From Phaeocystidibacter luteus (GTDB lineage Bacteria; Bacteroidota; Bacteroidia; Flavobacteriales; Schleiferiaceae), in contig NZ_WBVO01000005.1 of assembly GCF_008933115.1 (NCBI RefSeq), forward strand, positions 62,001 to 126,000: a DNA stretch of 64,000 nt, written 5' to 3'. The notes below the pieces were generated by a model that had not been told where the DNA came from, ran no database searches, and saw only the letters and a program-made list of their open reading frames with translations. Numbering within the stretch: position 1 is the first letter of the stretch; each line of letters opens with the position of its first letter. The translations under genes were made by a program, and so were the position numbers. Shown one piece after another: positions 55,875-63,907 of the stretch.

Positions 55875-56710
55875 GAATTCTGGCGTTTCTATCCATTCTA
55901 CTTTTCGCCGCTTGTGGTGTGAAATACACGGAATCCACCTTCCTCTCAGAAGAAGAACAAATGGGTTATGAATGCGTAATTCTCACACCTAAAAAACCTG
56001 TTGGAACCTTTTTATATCTATCAGATAGCAGCGAATTTCAGTCCTATCCAACGGCTCTACAAAAGGAGATGATCAAGGATGGATATCGCGTGGTAATCCC
56101 TACACGTTGGGGAAACAACGGACGCTCACGAGCGAAGTTTGATACGTACAACAACAGACTCAACGGCGTTACAAACAGTTTGACTCAAATAGCTAGTGAG
56201 ATTGATACGCTTGGAAACCTCATCGTATTCGCGGATGGATTTTACGCTCCTATCGCAATACGTACAGCGAGAGACTACCGTGCAAGTCAGCTTTGGATGG
56301 TCGAACCCCTTTCTAATCCTCTGTATTCCATTGTTATTTCTCAGGTGAATAGCTCGGCAGACACATCAAGTATTAGTGAGCTTTGGGGATTGAGCAGTGA
56401 CGTTGAATTTCAAGAACTTTCGGCTTCGATGGATCTTGATAATCGTGTACCCGAGCGGTTTTTTGGTCCACACTACTCCGCATTCATTCGAAGTTATTGG
56501 ACCTTAGATGTTGTGAATACCGCGATGTACAATGTGGATAGCAGTACTCGAATTATGACGGCTTTTCATTCCGACTATACGTTTCATTCCTCCGAGAATG
56601 AGACCTACTGGGTAGAAAATGAAAAAGCGGAAGTTTTGCAACTCCCGCTCGAAGTCGATACGGTTCCGTATCGTTTATCTGTAGTTGAAAGTGTATTCCT
56701 AGAGAATTAG
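55871..56710 (+). CDS. Lipoprotein with alpha/beta-hydrolase-like layout
   Basis: The ATG at 55871 overlaps the regulator stop (ATGA) and gives 279 residues with lipobox LFAAC and C15. The body resembles an alpha/beta hydrolase (VGTFLYLSDSSEF, GYRVVIPTRWGNNGRS, LIVFADGFYAPIAIRTA), but the nucleophile elbow reads FADGFYAP and lacks the Gly-x-Ser-x-Gly, so catalysis is doubtful. It is convergent with rpiB (4-base overlap). Function unknown. Confidence 0.7.
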   Translation: MRILAFLSILLFAACGVKYTESTFLSEEEQMGYECVILTPKKPVGTFLYLSDSSEFQSYPTALQKEMIKDGYRVVIPTRWGNNGRSRAKFDTYNNRLNGVTNSLTQIASEIDTLGNLIVFADGFYAPIAIRTARDYRASQLWMVEPLSNPLYSIVISQVNSSADTSSISELWGLSSDVEFQELSASMDLDNRVPERFFGPHYSAFIRSYWTLDVVNTAMYNVDSSTRIMTAFHSDYTFHSSENETYWVENEKAEVLQLPLEVDTVPYRLSVVESVFLEN

Positions 56711-57135
56711 CAAGGAATCTTACCTACGCGTCTATCGTGACGACCACCTTCAAACTTCTCATTTAAAAACGTATCCACACACTCTAAGGCTAGATTTTGA
56801 TCGATGAATCTGGCAGGTAGTGCGAGGACATTAGCATCGTTATGTTGACGTGCAAGAGCTGCTAGTTCGGTATTCCAGCATAGCGCAGAACGAATTCCTG
56901 CATGCTTATTAACCGTCATATTAATTCCATTTCCACTTCCGCAGATCACAATACCGAAATCGGCTTTACCTTCTTCAACATCGTTTGCTACGGGGTGACC
57001 AAAATCAGGATAATCAACACTGTCGTCATTATCTGTACCGTGATTTGTAACGGTATGACCTTCAGCCTCTAGCTTTTTGATGATGGCATTCTTGTAATCC
57101 GTTCCGGCGTGATCGTTACCAATGGAAATGTTCAT
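56707..57135 (-). CDS. rpiB: Ribose 5-phosphate isomerase B
   Basis: The 142-residue protein has the RpiB active-site residues D8, H9 (GNDHAG), C65 (ICGSGNGINM) and H98 (ARQHNDANVL). It interconverts ribose- and ribulose-5-phosphate in the pentose phosphate pathway. Its promoter side is the candidate oriC region. Confidence 0.95.
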   Translation of the reverse strand: MNISIGNDHAGTDYKNAIIKKLEAEGHTVTNHGTDNDDSVDYPDFGHPVANDVEEGKADFGIVICGSGNGINMTVNKHAGIRSALCWNTELAALARQHNDANVLALPARFIDQNLALECVDTFLNEKFEGGRHDRRVGKIPC

Positions 57136-57189
57136 GATTCAAAATTTTTACAAAGGTCTGAAAATCCTACCAGTTGAAAACCGATGTCG

Positions 57190-57600
57190 TTATCAACATA
57201 CGCTGTGTATATGTGTTAGTAACTGTGGAAAAGAGAACGAAAACTTTTCCTTGACTTTTCAAAGAAAAAACGTCAAATGGTGAACTCGATTCACAAATGC
57301 AAGAGTTGGGAACGTGTAGTTTTGAGGAATTCATCAACCATCTCTTTGAGGTTATTCACCGTAATTAAGAGTGAAAGATTTCAAAGTTCCCCTTAACTTC
57401 ACGTTATTCACAAATGTGGATACAGAATTATAGTTGACTGATAATCAAACCAAGAATACAGAACTACACGTTCATAAGCTGTGAATAAACTCAGATCACT
57501 TACAAATACAAGCCTTGATTCCGAAAGTTATACCGGGAATCAACAGCCTATTATCATTAGTATATTCTCTTTTATAAAAGCATATATATTAATACTACTA
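57190..57600. other. Candidate chromosome replication origin (oriC): DnaA-box cluster plus AT-rich tract
   Basis: The 345-base gap between rpiB and the gene at 57481 carries seven DnaA boxes matching TTATNCACA: exact at 57404-57412 (plus) and 57480-57488 (minus), and with one mismatch at 57190-57198 (plus), 57204-57212 (minus), 57224-57232 (minus), 57352-57360 (plus) and 57415-57423 (minus). A weaker eighth lies at 57287-57295. Bases 57548-57600 are about 83% A+T and could unwind. Genes diverge from this point, and two parS sites lie 8-10 kb away. Confidence 0.8.
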
Positions 57601-59085
57601 TGGGTTGTTAACATTCCAGCTTACGGACAAGAGACCGACAGTTCAGAGTTTGTTCAATACACGTATCCAAACGGACAAGTATCCAGCGAAGGATATTTAG
57701 AAGATGGTCAGCCCGAAGGTTATTGGAAAGCATATTATCCTTCTGGTATTCTCAAATCCGAAGGCAACAGAGTAAATCACTTTTTGGATGGGCCTTGGAA
57801 ATTTTACAATGAGGAAGGTCAGCTCGAAACAGTGATCCGCTATACAGATGGACAAAAGAACGGCATTCGAGAAACCTGGCGCGATTCGGTTTTAGTGGCT
57901 GAAGAGCCCTATGTGAACAACAAGCAGCAAGGGCTTTCAAAGTATTTCTATCCGGATGGAAAAATAAAAAAGTGGATACCCTTTGAAAGAGGTCGTGAAC
58001 AGGGCCGCGGATTTGAATTTGATGAAGACGGAAAGGTCATAGCCTTACTCACCTACAAATCCGGAGTACTCACACAAAATCAAGAAATCAACAGAACGAA
58101 CCGCTTAGGCCTTAAAAGGGGTGTATGGATGGAATTCCACAGGAATATGAACATACGCGTTGAGGGGACCTATAAAGACGATTTAAAGCACGGTTTCTGG
58201 AAGTACTACCAACCCAACGGCAATTTAATTCGGGTTGAGCGATGGATCATGGGTGTTCTTCAGGAGGAAGATCAAGAAACAGCAAAGGTTGAAATACGCA
58301 GAGAGATTCATGAATCTACCGGTGCACTTAAATCGAAAGGTGCTTATCAGAACGGTTTAAAAGAGGGCGTTCACCAACAATTTGATGAAGATGGAAATCC
58401 CATCGGTGCTCAGCTTTACCATGAAGATATTCTACTCGCTGAAGGAATGTATGACGAGCGTGGGCGAAAGCAGGGCGAATGGAAATTCTATTATCCTGAT
58501 GGCACGCTAAAAGCCATTGGCGATTATGTAGATGATTATAAGAACAATCAATGGAAATACTACTTCCAAGACAGCACGCTTGAACAAGTAGGCCGATATA
58601 TTTTGGATGCTCCAGATGGCGAATGGAACTGGTATTTCAATGGTGGAGAATTGAGAAAACGTCAGATGTTCGTTGATGGACTTGCCAGCGGAGAATTCAT
58701 AGAGTACAATGATTCTAATGAAGTCATTGCAGAAGGTCAGTTTATCGATGGACTCCGCACAGGTATTTGGAAATACTATGTACACAACGTGTTAGAAACG
58801 GGTGAGTTTGTTCAGGATGCTCGAGAAGGTAGGTGGACGATCACATGGACGGACATTGATCAACTTCGAGAAGAAGGCAGTTGGTCAAATGGACTCAAAG
58901 AAGGAACACACGTAATGTATTACCCGAATGGGAATATTAGAAGAAGGGGTCGTTTTGTAGGTGGACAAAAGGATGGAACGTGGGAGTACTTTGCGGAAAA
59001 CGGAGCTCGAATCGTTACCGTGACCTATGAAATGGGAGAAGAAGTTGAATACAACGGACGAGACCTTGGCGATGGAAGAAGATAA
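57481..59085 (+). CDS. YwqK/MORN-repeat protein
   Basis: The 534-residue protein starts at GTG 57481, with a long N-terminus before a hydrophobic signal (FIKAYILILLWVVNIPAYGQ). The mature part is a run of about 16 repeats of the form YPNGxLxxEGxYxDGxxxGxWKxY (for example YPSGILKSEGN and YFNGGELRKRQMFVDGLASG), as in MORN/YwqK-family proteins, which are often exported or linked to polymorphic-toxin immunity. No toxin domain is seen here. The true start is uncertain, because the GTG overlaps a DnaA box. Confidence 0.8.
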   Translation: MNKLRSLTNTSLDSESYTGNQQPIIISIFSFIKAYILILLWVVNIPAYGQETDSSEFVQYTYPNGQVSSEGYLEDGQPEGYWKAYYPSGILKSEGNRVNHFLDGPWKFYNEEGQLETVIRYTDGQKNGIRETWRDSVLVAEEPYVNNKQQGLSKYFYPDGKIKKWIPFERGREQGRGFEFDEDGKVIALLTYKSGVLTQNQEINRTNRLGLKRGVWMEFHRNMNIRVEGTYKDDLKHGFWKYYQPNGNLIRVERWIMGVLQEEDQETAKVEIRREIHESTGALKSKGAYQNGLKEGVHQQFDEDGNPIGAQLYHEDILLAEGMYDERGRKQGEWKFYYPDGTLKAIGDYVDDYKNNQWKYYFQDSTLEQVGRYILDAPDGEWNWYFNGGELRKRQMFVDGLASGEFIEYNDSNEVIAEGQFIDGLRTGIWKYYVHNVLETGEFVQDAREGRWTITWTDIDQLREEGSWSNGLKEGTHVMYYPNGNIRRRGRFVGGQKDGTWEYFAENGARIVTVTYEMGEEVEYNGRDLGDGRR

Positions 59086-59629
59086 TGCCCAATGGAAGCG
59101 ACTTTCACGTCATGAGGCATATGACAACCCTTGGATAACTGTACATCACGATGAAGTGGTCAATCCTAACGGAGGTCATGGAATTTATGGGAATGTTCAT
59201 TTCAAGAACTTAGCTATTGGAATAATTCCGGTAGATGAAAATGGATGGACCTGGCTTGTAGGTCAGCATCGTTACCCCTTAGATTATTACAGTTGGGAAA
59301 TTCCCGAAGGAGGAGGATTATTAGAAAGGGATCCCCTTGATTCAGCAAAAAGAGAACTACGTGAGGAAGTTGGGTTGAATGCTGAACACTGGAAGAAAAT
59401 CATCGAATTTGAAACGAGTAACAGCGTGACTGACGAGCGCGCCATCATATACGTCGCAGAAGGGCTTTCTAATGTTGGTCAGGATTTAGACGAGACTGAG
59501 AAACTAGACATAATGCACCTTCCGTTGGAAGATGCGATTGGCATGGTCGATAACGGTGAGATTACAGACAGTTTATCTGTGGTTGGGTTGATGTGGATGG
59601 CAAGAAAATATGGGAAACATGGAGAATAA
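59072..59629 (+). CDS. NUDIX hydrolase (ADP-ribose pyrophosphatase-like)
   Basis: The frame opens at 59027, but the ATG at 59072 (MEEDNAQWKRLSRHEAYDNP) is more likely and gives 185 residues. The core NUDIX helix RELREEVGL is intact, but the upstream part of the box (EGGGLLERDPLDSAK) has one residue fewer than the strict GX5EX7 spacing. Proteins of this type hydrolyse nucleotide-sugar diphosphates. It overlaps the MORN gene by 14 bases and the next gene by 11. Confidence 0.85.
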   Translation: MEEDNAQWKRLSRHEAYDNPWITVHHDEVVNPNGGHGIYGNVHFKNLAIGIIPVDENGWTWLVGQHRYPLDYYSWEIPEGGGLLERDPLDSAKRELREEVGLNAEHWKKIIEFETSNSVTDERAIIYVAEGLSNVGQDLDETEKLDIMHLPLEDAIGMVDNGEITDSLSVVGLMWMARKYGKHGE

Positions 59630-60662
59630 GCTGACGGTTGCTGTTACGGGAGCGAGTGGATATATAGCCTCTTGGGTGGTAAAGAAACTGCTAGATCACG
59701 GTCATGTTGTACATGGTACTGTTAGAGATACCGAGAATGAGGATAAGGTTGGCCACTTGAAGAAACAGGGGGTTTCACATGATGGCAGATTGAGACTATT
59801 CAAAGCCGATTTACTTGAAGGAGGTTTCGAAGAGGCTTTTGAAGGATGCGATGTGGTTGTGCACATGGCTTCTCCTTTTCTGATCGGAAAAGTATCGGAT
59901 CCAGAAAATCAATTGCTGCGTCCAGCGCTGGAAGGAACAGAGCGTGTTTTGAATGCGGTGAATGCCTCGGCATCCGTTAAGCATGTTGTGCTTACCAGCA
60001 GTGTTGTATCTATTTTCAATGATGCAATTGAAGCGGCGGAATTGCCGGATAACACCTTTACTGCTGAGCATTGGAATCAAACATCTTCACTTGATTATCA
60101 GCCCTACAATTACTCGAAGATGATGGCTGAAAAGAAGGCTTGGGAACTTTGTGAAAATCAGGATAGGTGGAAGATGACCGTAGTGAATCCGGCCTTTGTA
60201 TTAGGACCGTCGTTATCAAAGCGAAGTGATGGTGCAAGCATCGATTTTATGAGTCAGATGTTGCGAGGCGATTTCAAAATGGGCGCTCCCCTTCTCTACT
60301 ATGGCATTGTGGATGTTCGCGATGTGGCTGAAACTCATGTTCACGCCATTGAGCGAGAGCACCCTTCTGGAAGGTACATCAGCGTCAATGAAGTTCAGTC
60401 GTTGTTGGAGATGGCTAACACAATTCAGAGCGTTACGGAGAATGTTGAATACCCACTTCCAACGAAAAAATTACCGACGTTCCTCCTCTATATTTTCGGG
60501 CCGCTTCGCGGCTTTTCTTGGAACTTCATCAAGAAAAACGTGGGACACAAAATTCAGTTTGACAACGCTCCAGCTCGAAATAAATTGGGCGTGAGATTCC
60601 GATCCATAGAAGAGACGTATCGCGATATGGTCTTGCAAATGGACCGTGACAACATCATTTAG
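59619..60662 (+). CDS. NAD(P)-dependent epimerase / dihydroflavonol-4-reductase-like protein
   Basis: The ATG at 59619 gives 347 residues; an in-frame ATG at 59610 is an alternative. The Rossmann motif VTGASGYIASWVVKKLL is at the N-terminus, and the SDR Tyr-Lys pair is in YNYSKMMAEKKAW. The layout fits the extended SDR dihydroflavonol reductase/cinnamyl-alcohol group. The substrate is unknown. It is convergent with the GSCFA gene (4-base overlap). Confidence 0.85.
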   Translation: MENKLTVAVTGASGYIASWVVKKLLDHGHVVHGTVRDTENEDKVGHLKKQGVSHDGRLRLFKADLLEGGFEEAFEGCDVVVHMASPFLIGKVSDPENQLLRPALEGTERVLNAVNASASVKHVVLTSSVVSIFNDAIEAAELPDNTFTAEHWNQTSSLDYQPYNYSKMMAEKKAWELCENQDRWKMTVVNPAFVLGPSLSKRSDGASIDFMSQMLRGDFKMGAPLLYYGIVDVRDVAETHVHAIEREHPSGRYISVNEVQSLLEMANTIQSVTENVEYPLPTKKLPTFLLYIFGPLRGFSWNFIKKNVGHKIQFDNAPARNKLGVRFRSIEETYRDMVLQMDRDNII

Positions 60663-61642
60663 GACATTCGAATAAGCTCATTCCACCTGAGTTTTTCTTC
60701 TCTCCAATCGGCATCAGGCCAGCGTTGAATCCAAGCTTCAAACTTTTTCTCTAAACTCTTAAGGTGCCCGTCGAAAGCTGGTCCACTTGTTTGACGCGGG
60801 CGATGGTATAGAGCCTTTCTAAAGCCATCAAACGACTCTAGCGTGTTGGTTGTGTTGGAATCAAAGAAAGTCCCTTGAAAGTGCTCCCACACGTATTCAA
60901 TAGCTTGTTGCGACGGATGGGTGAGGCTATGATCGTAGAAACGATAATCACGGAGATCATCTAGAATGAGTTCATAGCTTGGATAGTAGTGAACGAACTC
61001 GAACTCATCATTCAGAAGATGAGCTACTTCGAGCAGTCTGGCTTTGCTTCTGTTGTTTTCCATCAGTCCAGATCGCAAGTGACGTACGGGACTAACCGTA
61101 ATAAGGAAAACATGATTGGGATGTGATTCCTGCCAATTGGAAATTGTGGCAGAGAGTGCTTTGTGCATTTCGTCTATGGAAAGCAGACGGAAATCAAATT
61201 CACGTTCTGGAATTTGGTGACAGTTGTTGACGACTTTCCCTTCTTTAAACCAAGCCCAAGCTGTTCCTAAACTCAGGATGGTCCACCGGTACTTTCCCAC
61301 TTTATTTTGTGCTGATTCCAACCGATTGGAAATAAGGTCGATTGCTCCTTTGGAGGTTGGGGAAGCAAAGGAACCGTGGTGATCGAAGCTTATCCAAGAA
61401 TCACGGTACTTCTCTAGATCGACTACATCGTACACTCGCTTTCGATGGATGGCGGTCAGTTGATCTGCTATGCTCAGCGGATTATAGGTAGTTCCGAAGG
61501 GATTTACCTGTACTGGAAACTTGTAATCGCGAAGCTTTTCGAGAATATGATTGGCAAAACACGACCCAATGGACAGAATGGGATGGTCGTGTTTTATGGA
61601 CACAGAAAAGGGAGAGGGGGATAGTTCGGTTCGAAATTTCAC
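60659..61642 (-). CDS. GSCFA domain protein
   Basis: The 327-residue protein starts at GTG 61642 and has the family motif GSCFANHILEKL near the N-terminus, followed by PFGTTYNPLSIADQL. GSCFA proteins resemble SGNH/GDSL esterases and are thought to act on polysaccharides; the Ser of GSC is the probable nucleophile, and DHSLTHPSQQAIEYVWEHF carries the late Asp/His. The substrate is unknown. Confidence 0.9.
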   Translation of the reverse strand: MKFRTELSPSPFSVSIKHDHPILSIGSCFANHILEKLRDYKFPVQVNPFGTTYNPLSIADQLTAIHRKRVYDVVDLEKYRDSWISFDHHGSFASPTSKGAIDLISNRLESAQNKVGKYRWTILSLGTAWAWFKEGKVVNNCHQIPEREFDFRLLSIDEMHKALSATISNWQESHPNHVFLITVSPVRHLRSGLMENNRSKARLLEVAHLLNDEFEFVHYYPSYELILDDLRDYRFYDHSLTHPSQQAIEYVWEHFQGTFFDSNTTNTLESFDGFRKALYHRPRQTSGPAFDGHLKSLEKKFEAWIQRWPDADWREEKLRWNELIRMS

Positions 61643-62097
61643 GAAGTAAAGATAGAGAATGGGAGGGTGAAAGAGTAGACACTTCAGGCGAGATACGATA
61701 GACGACGGACGACGGGCAACAGATATGAGGGTTTGGACATGAGGTTGGTGCTGGAGTGTGTGGATTTGGTGCTACAGTTTGGGGTTTTGTGGAAGGTTTG
61801 GGGTGTGGGGCCCCTTCCCCACCCCTTGAGGTGAAGTTCCGAATTTGAGGTTTAAGATGGCGCGTTTTCAAAAGGACAAATGGTAGACAAGGAGTAGACA
61901 TTTGGTGGACTAGCCAATTTCGTAGACACTATCCGTACGTAAACGTTTATAATCCGACTGTTCATAACTGAAATCGTAGCTTGAGAACGGGGCGGGGTAT
62001 TCGGCTCCCCTAGTCATTGGCGTGAGTCCCTAATGCATCTTTTCACTTCAACGCAATGGCAGACTACCACGAAACACCTTAGTGCTATATTTGATAC
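61643..62097. other. 455-base intergenic region without a gene
   Basis: It holds no supported coding sequence. Notable are a GACGACGGACGACGG direct repeat at 61701-61715 and a G/C hairpin with a two-base bulge near 61799-61825 (GGGGTGTGGGG with CCCCACCCC). A TATATTTG box ends 5 bases before the CDF gene start at 62098, which would leave almost no leader. Confidence 0.5.
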
Positions 62098-62943
62098 ATG
62101 TCCCAACGATCTACCAAACTATTGAGACTTGCCTTTTGGCTCAATATCAGCTTTGCTGTGTTTGAACTCATTGGTGGATATATAAGTGGATCACTTGCCA
62201 TTTTATCCGATGCACTTCACGATTTTGGAGATTCCCTCTCCCTCGGCCTAGCGTGGTACTTTCAGCACTTATCTCAACGTAGAAGCGACGATAAATTCAG
62301 TTTTGGGTACGCGCGTTTTTCGACTCTCGGAGCACTAGTAAACAGTCTAATTCTGATTCTTGGAAGTGCGTTCTTGCTCTATCTTTCCATCTCTACTTTC
62401 TGTGAACGCGAGGCTCCTTTAACAGGCTGGATGATGATTATTGCCGTTATTGGAGTTGTAATCAACACTGTCGCGTTTAAGACACTTCATTCGGGAGACT
62501 CCCTCAATGAAAAAACAGCAGCCCTTCACCTACTCGAGGATGTTGTGGGATGGATCGCAGTGCTTATCGGTGCAATTGTCATGTACTTCACGGGGTGGGC
62601 TTGGATTGACTCGCTTCTATCCGTAGCCATCGCCGTTTGGATTGGTACTACCGCGGTCCGACAGCTGCTCAAATCTACAGGCGTATTTATGCAGTCTGTA
62701 CCTCCAGGCATTGATTTAGACGAGGTTTGTAGGGCGCTCGAAGCGGATCCAAGAGTGCGGGAAGTTCACAATGTGCGTATTTGGTCGCTCGACGGTAGCG
62801 ATCACGTTGTGAGCATGCATGTTGTTTTAGATAGCGATATGCGTATTTCTGAAGTTGAAGCGGTTCGACGTGAGCTCAAATCCCAGCTGCAAGAAAGAGG
62901 CTTGATGGAAGTAACCTTGCAATTTGAAGCGCCTAGGGTTTAA
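62098..62943 (+). CDS. Cation diffusion facilitator (CDF) transporter
   Basis: The 281-residue protein has six membrane helices, the metal-site motifs HDFGD in helix 2 (SDALHDFGDSLSLG) and HLLED in helix 5, and a C-terminal cytoplasmic domain (about 205-281) with DPRVREVHNVRIWSLDGSDHVVSMHV. It probably exports Zn, Co or Cd in exchange for protons. It ends convergently with the quinone reductase gene (4-base overlap). Confidence 0.92.
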   Translation: MSQRSTKLLRLAFWLNISFAVFELIGGYISGSLAILSDALHDFGDSLSLGLAWYFQHLSQRRSDDKFSFGYARFSTLGALVNSLILILGSAFLLYLSISTFCEREAPLTGWMMIIAVIGVVINTVAFKTLHSGDSLNEKTAALHLLEDVVGWIAVLIGAIVMYFTGWAWIDSLLSVAIAVWIGTTAVRQLLKSTGVFMQSVPPGIDLDEVCRALEADPRVREVHNVRIWSLDGSDHVVSMHVVLDSDMRISEVEAVRRELKSQLQERGLMEVTLQFEAPRV

Positions 62944-63518
62944 GCGTTTTTCTTACCCAGTTGGCGAACCTTTTCCAACCACTTAGCACGGTAGCTATCC
63001 TTCGATAGTCTAAGCGGCCCGATTGTCGTTACCTTCACTTTTCTAACTCCAGTATAGTGCAGGGTTAATCGCTTCATTGCGTTGTGACTCGGACTTTTAT
63101 ACATCAAGCGATAGAACCAACCAGGCTGGTCCAAAGTGCTGATAATTCGTGCCGTTTTACCCTTCAAGAGCTTTTTGGAGAATAAAGAGCCTTCAATTTT
63201 TTGAAAAGCAAAACCAGGAAGAAGAACACGGTCTAAAAAGCCTTTCATGATTGCCGGATATGAACCCCACCAAACAGGATAAACCCATACGAGATGGTCA
63301 GCCCACTTTAGCATTTTCTGTGCATCGAGTAGATCAGGCTCAAGCTCGGTTCGCTTTCTATATCCAAAGCTCAAATTTGGATTGAACTTTAGGTCGCGAA
63401 TATTGAGCATTTTTACATTGGACTTTGCACTTAGCGCGCCTTCTCGATAAGCCTCGGAAAGGGCGAAATTGTAGCTTTCGGAATCTGGATGTCCGTTGAT
63501 AATAAGAACGTTTTTCAT
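62940..63518 (-). CDS. Flavodoxin-fold NAD(P)H:quinone oxidoreductase family protein
   Basis: The frame opens at 63650, but the ATG at 63518 (MKNVLIINGHPDSES) is the natural start, sharing one base with the upstream stop (TGATG), and gives 192 residues. The FMN-binding N-terminus and VYPVWWGSYPAIMKGFLDRVLLPGFAF match the KefF/MdaB-NQO1 group, which reduces quinones or aldehydes by two electrons. It lies in a unit with a small membrane protein behind an FNR-like box. Confidence 0.9.
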   Translation of the reverse strand: MKNVLIINGHPDSESYNFALSEAYREGALSAKSNVKMLNIRDLKFNPNLSFGYRKRTELEPDLLDAQKMLKWADHLVWVYPVWWGSYPAIMKGFLDRVLLPGFAFQKIEGSLFSKKLLKGKTARIISTLDQPGWFYRLMYKSPSHNAMKRLTLHYTGVRKVKVTTIGPLRLSKDSYRAKWLEKVRQLGKKNA

Positions 63519-63847
63519 CAGAAATAGAATTTGAATTTTTGCTCGAATAGAGTTCCAGAGAGATTTTCTTTTTTGAAAAATTGATAAAGAATGAACCCTC
63601 CGGGAACCGCGAGAAACAGGAAGCAAATGAGAAAGACGAGCACACCGCACGTCATGGAAAGTACCTCTGCGCCTGAATCGCCAAGTAGATCCGTAATATT
63701 AGTCTGAACGTATGCTTGTGTTTGAGAGGCGTACTCTATAAAGCGAATGGAGGTTTCATAAATGAGCCAAGCGGGGTAAAACCACTTTCGGAATGCACTC
63801 CAGTACGGCCCAAGAAAAGAAGGGGAAGGTGTCGATCTGCCTGACAT
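63518..63847 (-). CDS. Small membrane protein of unknown function
   Basis: The 109-residue protein has a reentrant or amphipathic N-terminal part (WKFYPAW-like aromatic stretch) and one clear membrane helix at about 68-90 (GVLVFLICFLFLAVPGGFIL). No family is recognised. It lies directly after a perfect FNR-like box and is coupled to the quinone reductase gene. Confidence 0.6.
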   Translation of the reverse strand: MSGRSTPSPSFLGPYWSAFRKWFYPAWLIYETSIRFIEYASQTQAYVQTNITDLLGDSGAEVLSMTCGVLVFLICFLFLAVPGGFILYQFFKKENLSGTLFEQKFKFYF

Positions 63848-63893
63848 TGCTTTTACTTTTCGACAAAGTTCCAGCGGCCAAAGGCAGCGTCAT

Positions 63894-63907
63894 TTGATTT
63901 ATATCAA
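63894..63907. promoter_or_regulatory. FNR/CRP-type box TTGAT-N4-ATCAA
   Basis: TTGATTTATATCAA is an exact match to the FNR consensus; the symmetry extends two bases each side (ATTTGAT/ATCAAAT). It overlaps the stop of the Crp/Fnr regulator gene and lies about 47 bases before the ATG of the membrane-protein gene, suited to activation near -41.5. Confidence 0.8.

Noticed and set aside
57287-57295. An eighth DnaA box (CGATTCACA)
   Set aside because: Two mismatches to TTATNCACA; not counted among the seven.
61482-61901. 139-codon minus-strand frame rich in Pro, Ser and Thr
   Set aside because: It overlaps the GSCFA gene start and low-complexity intergenic sequence, with no family motifs.
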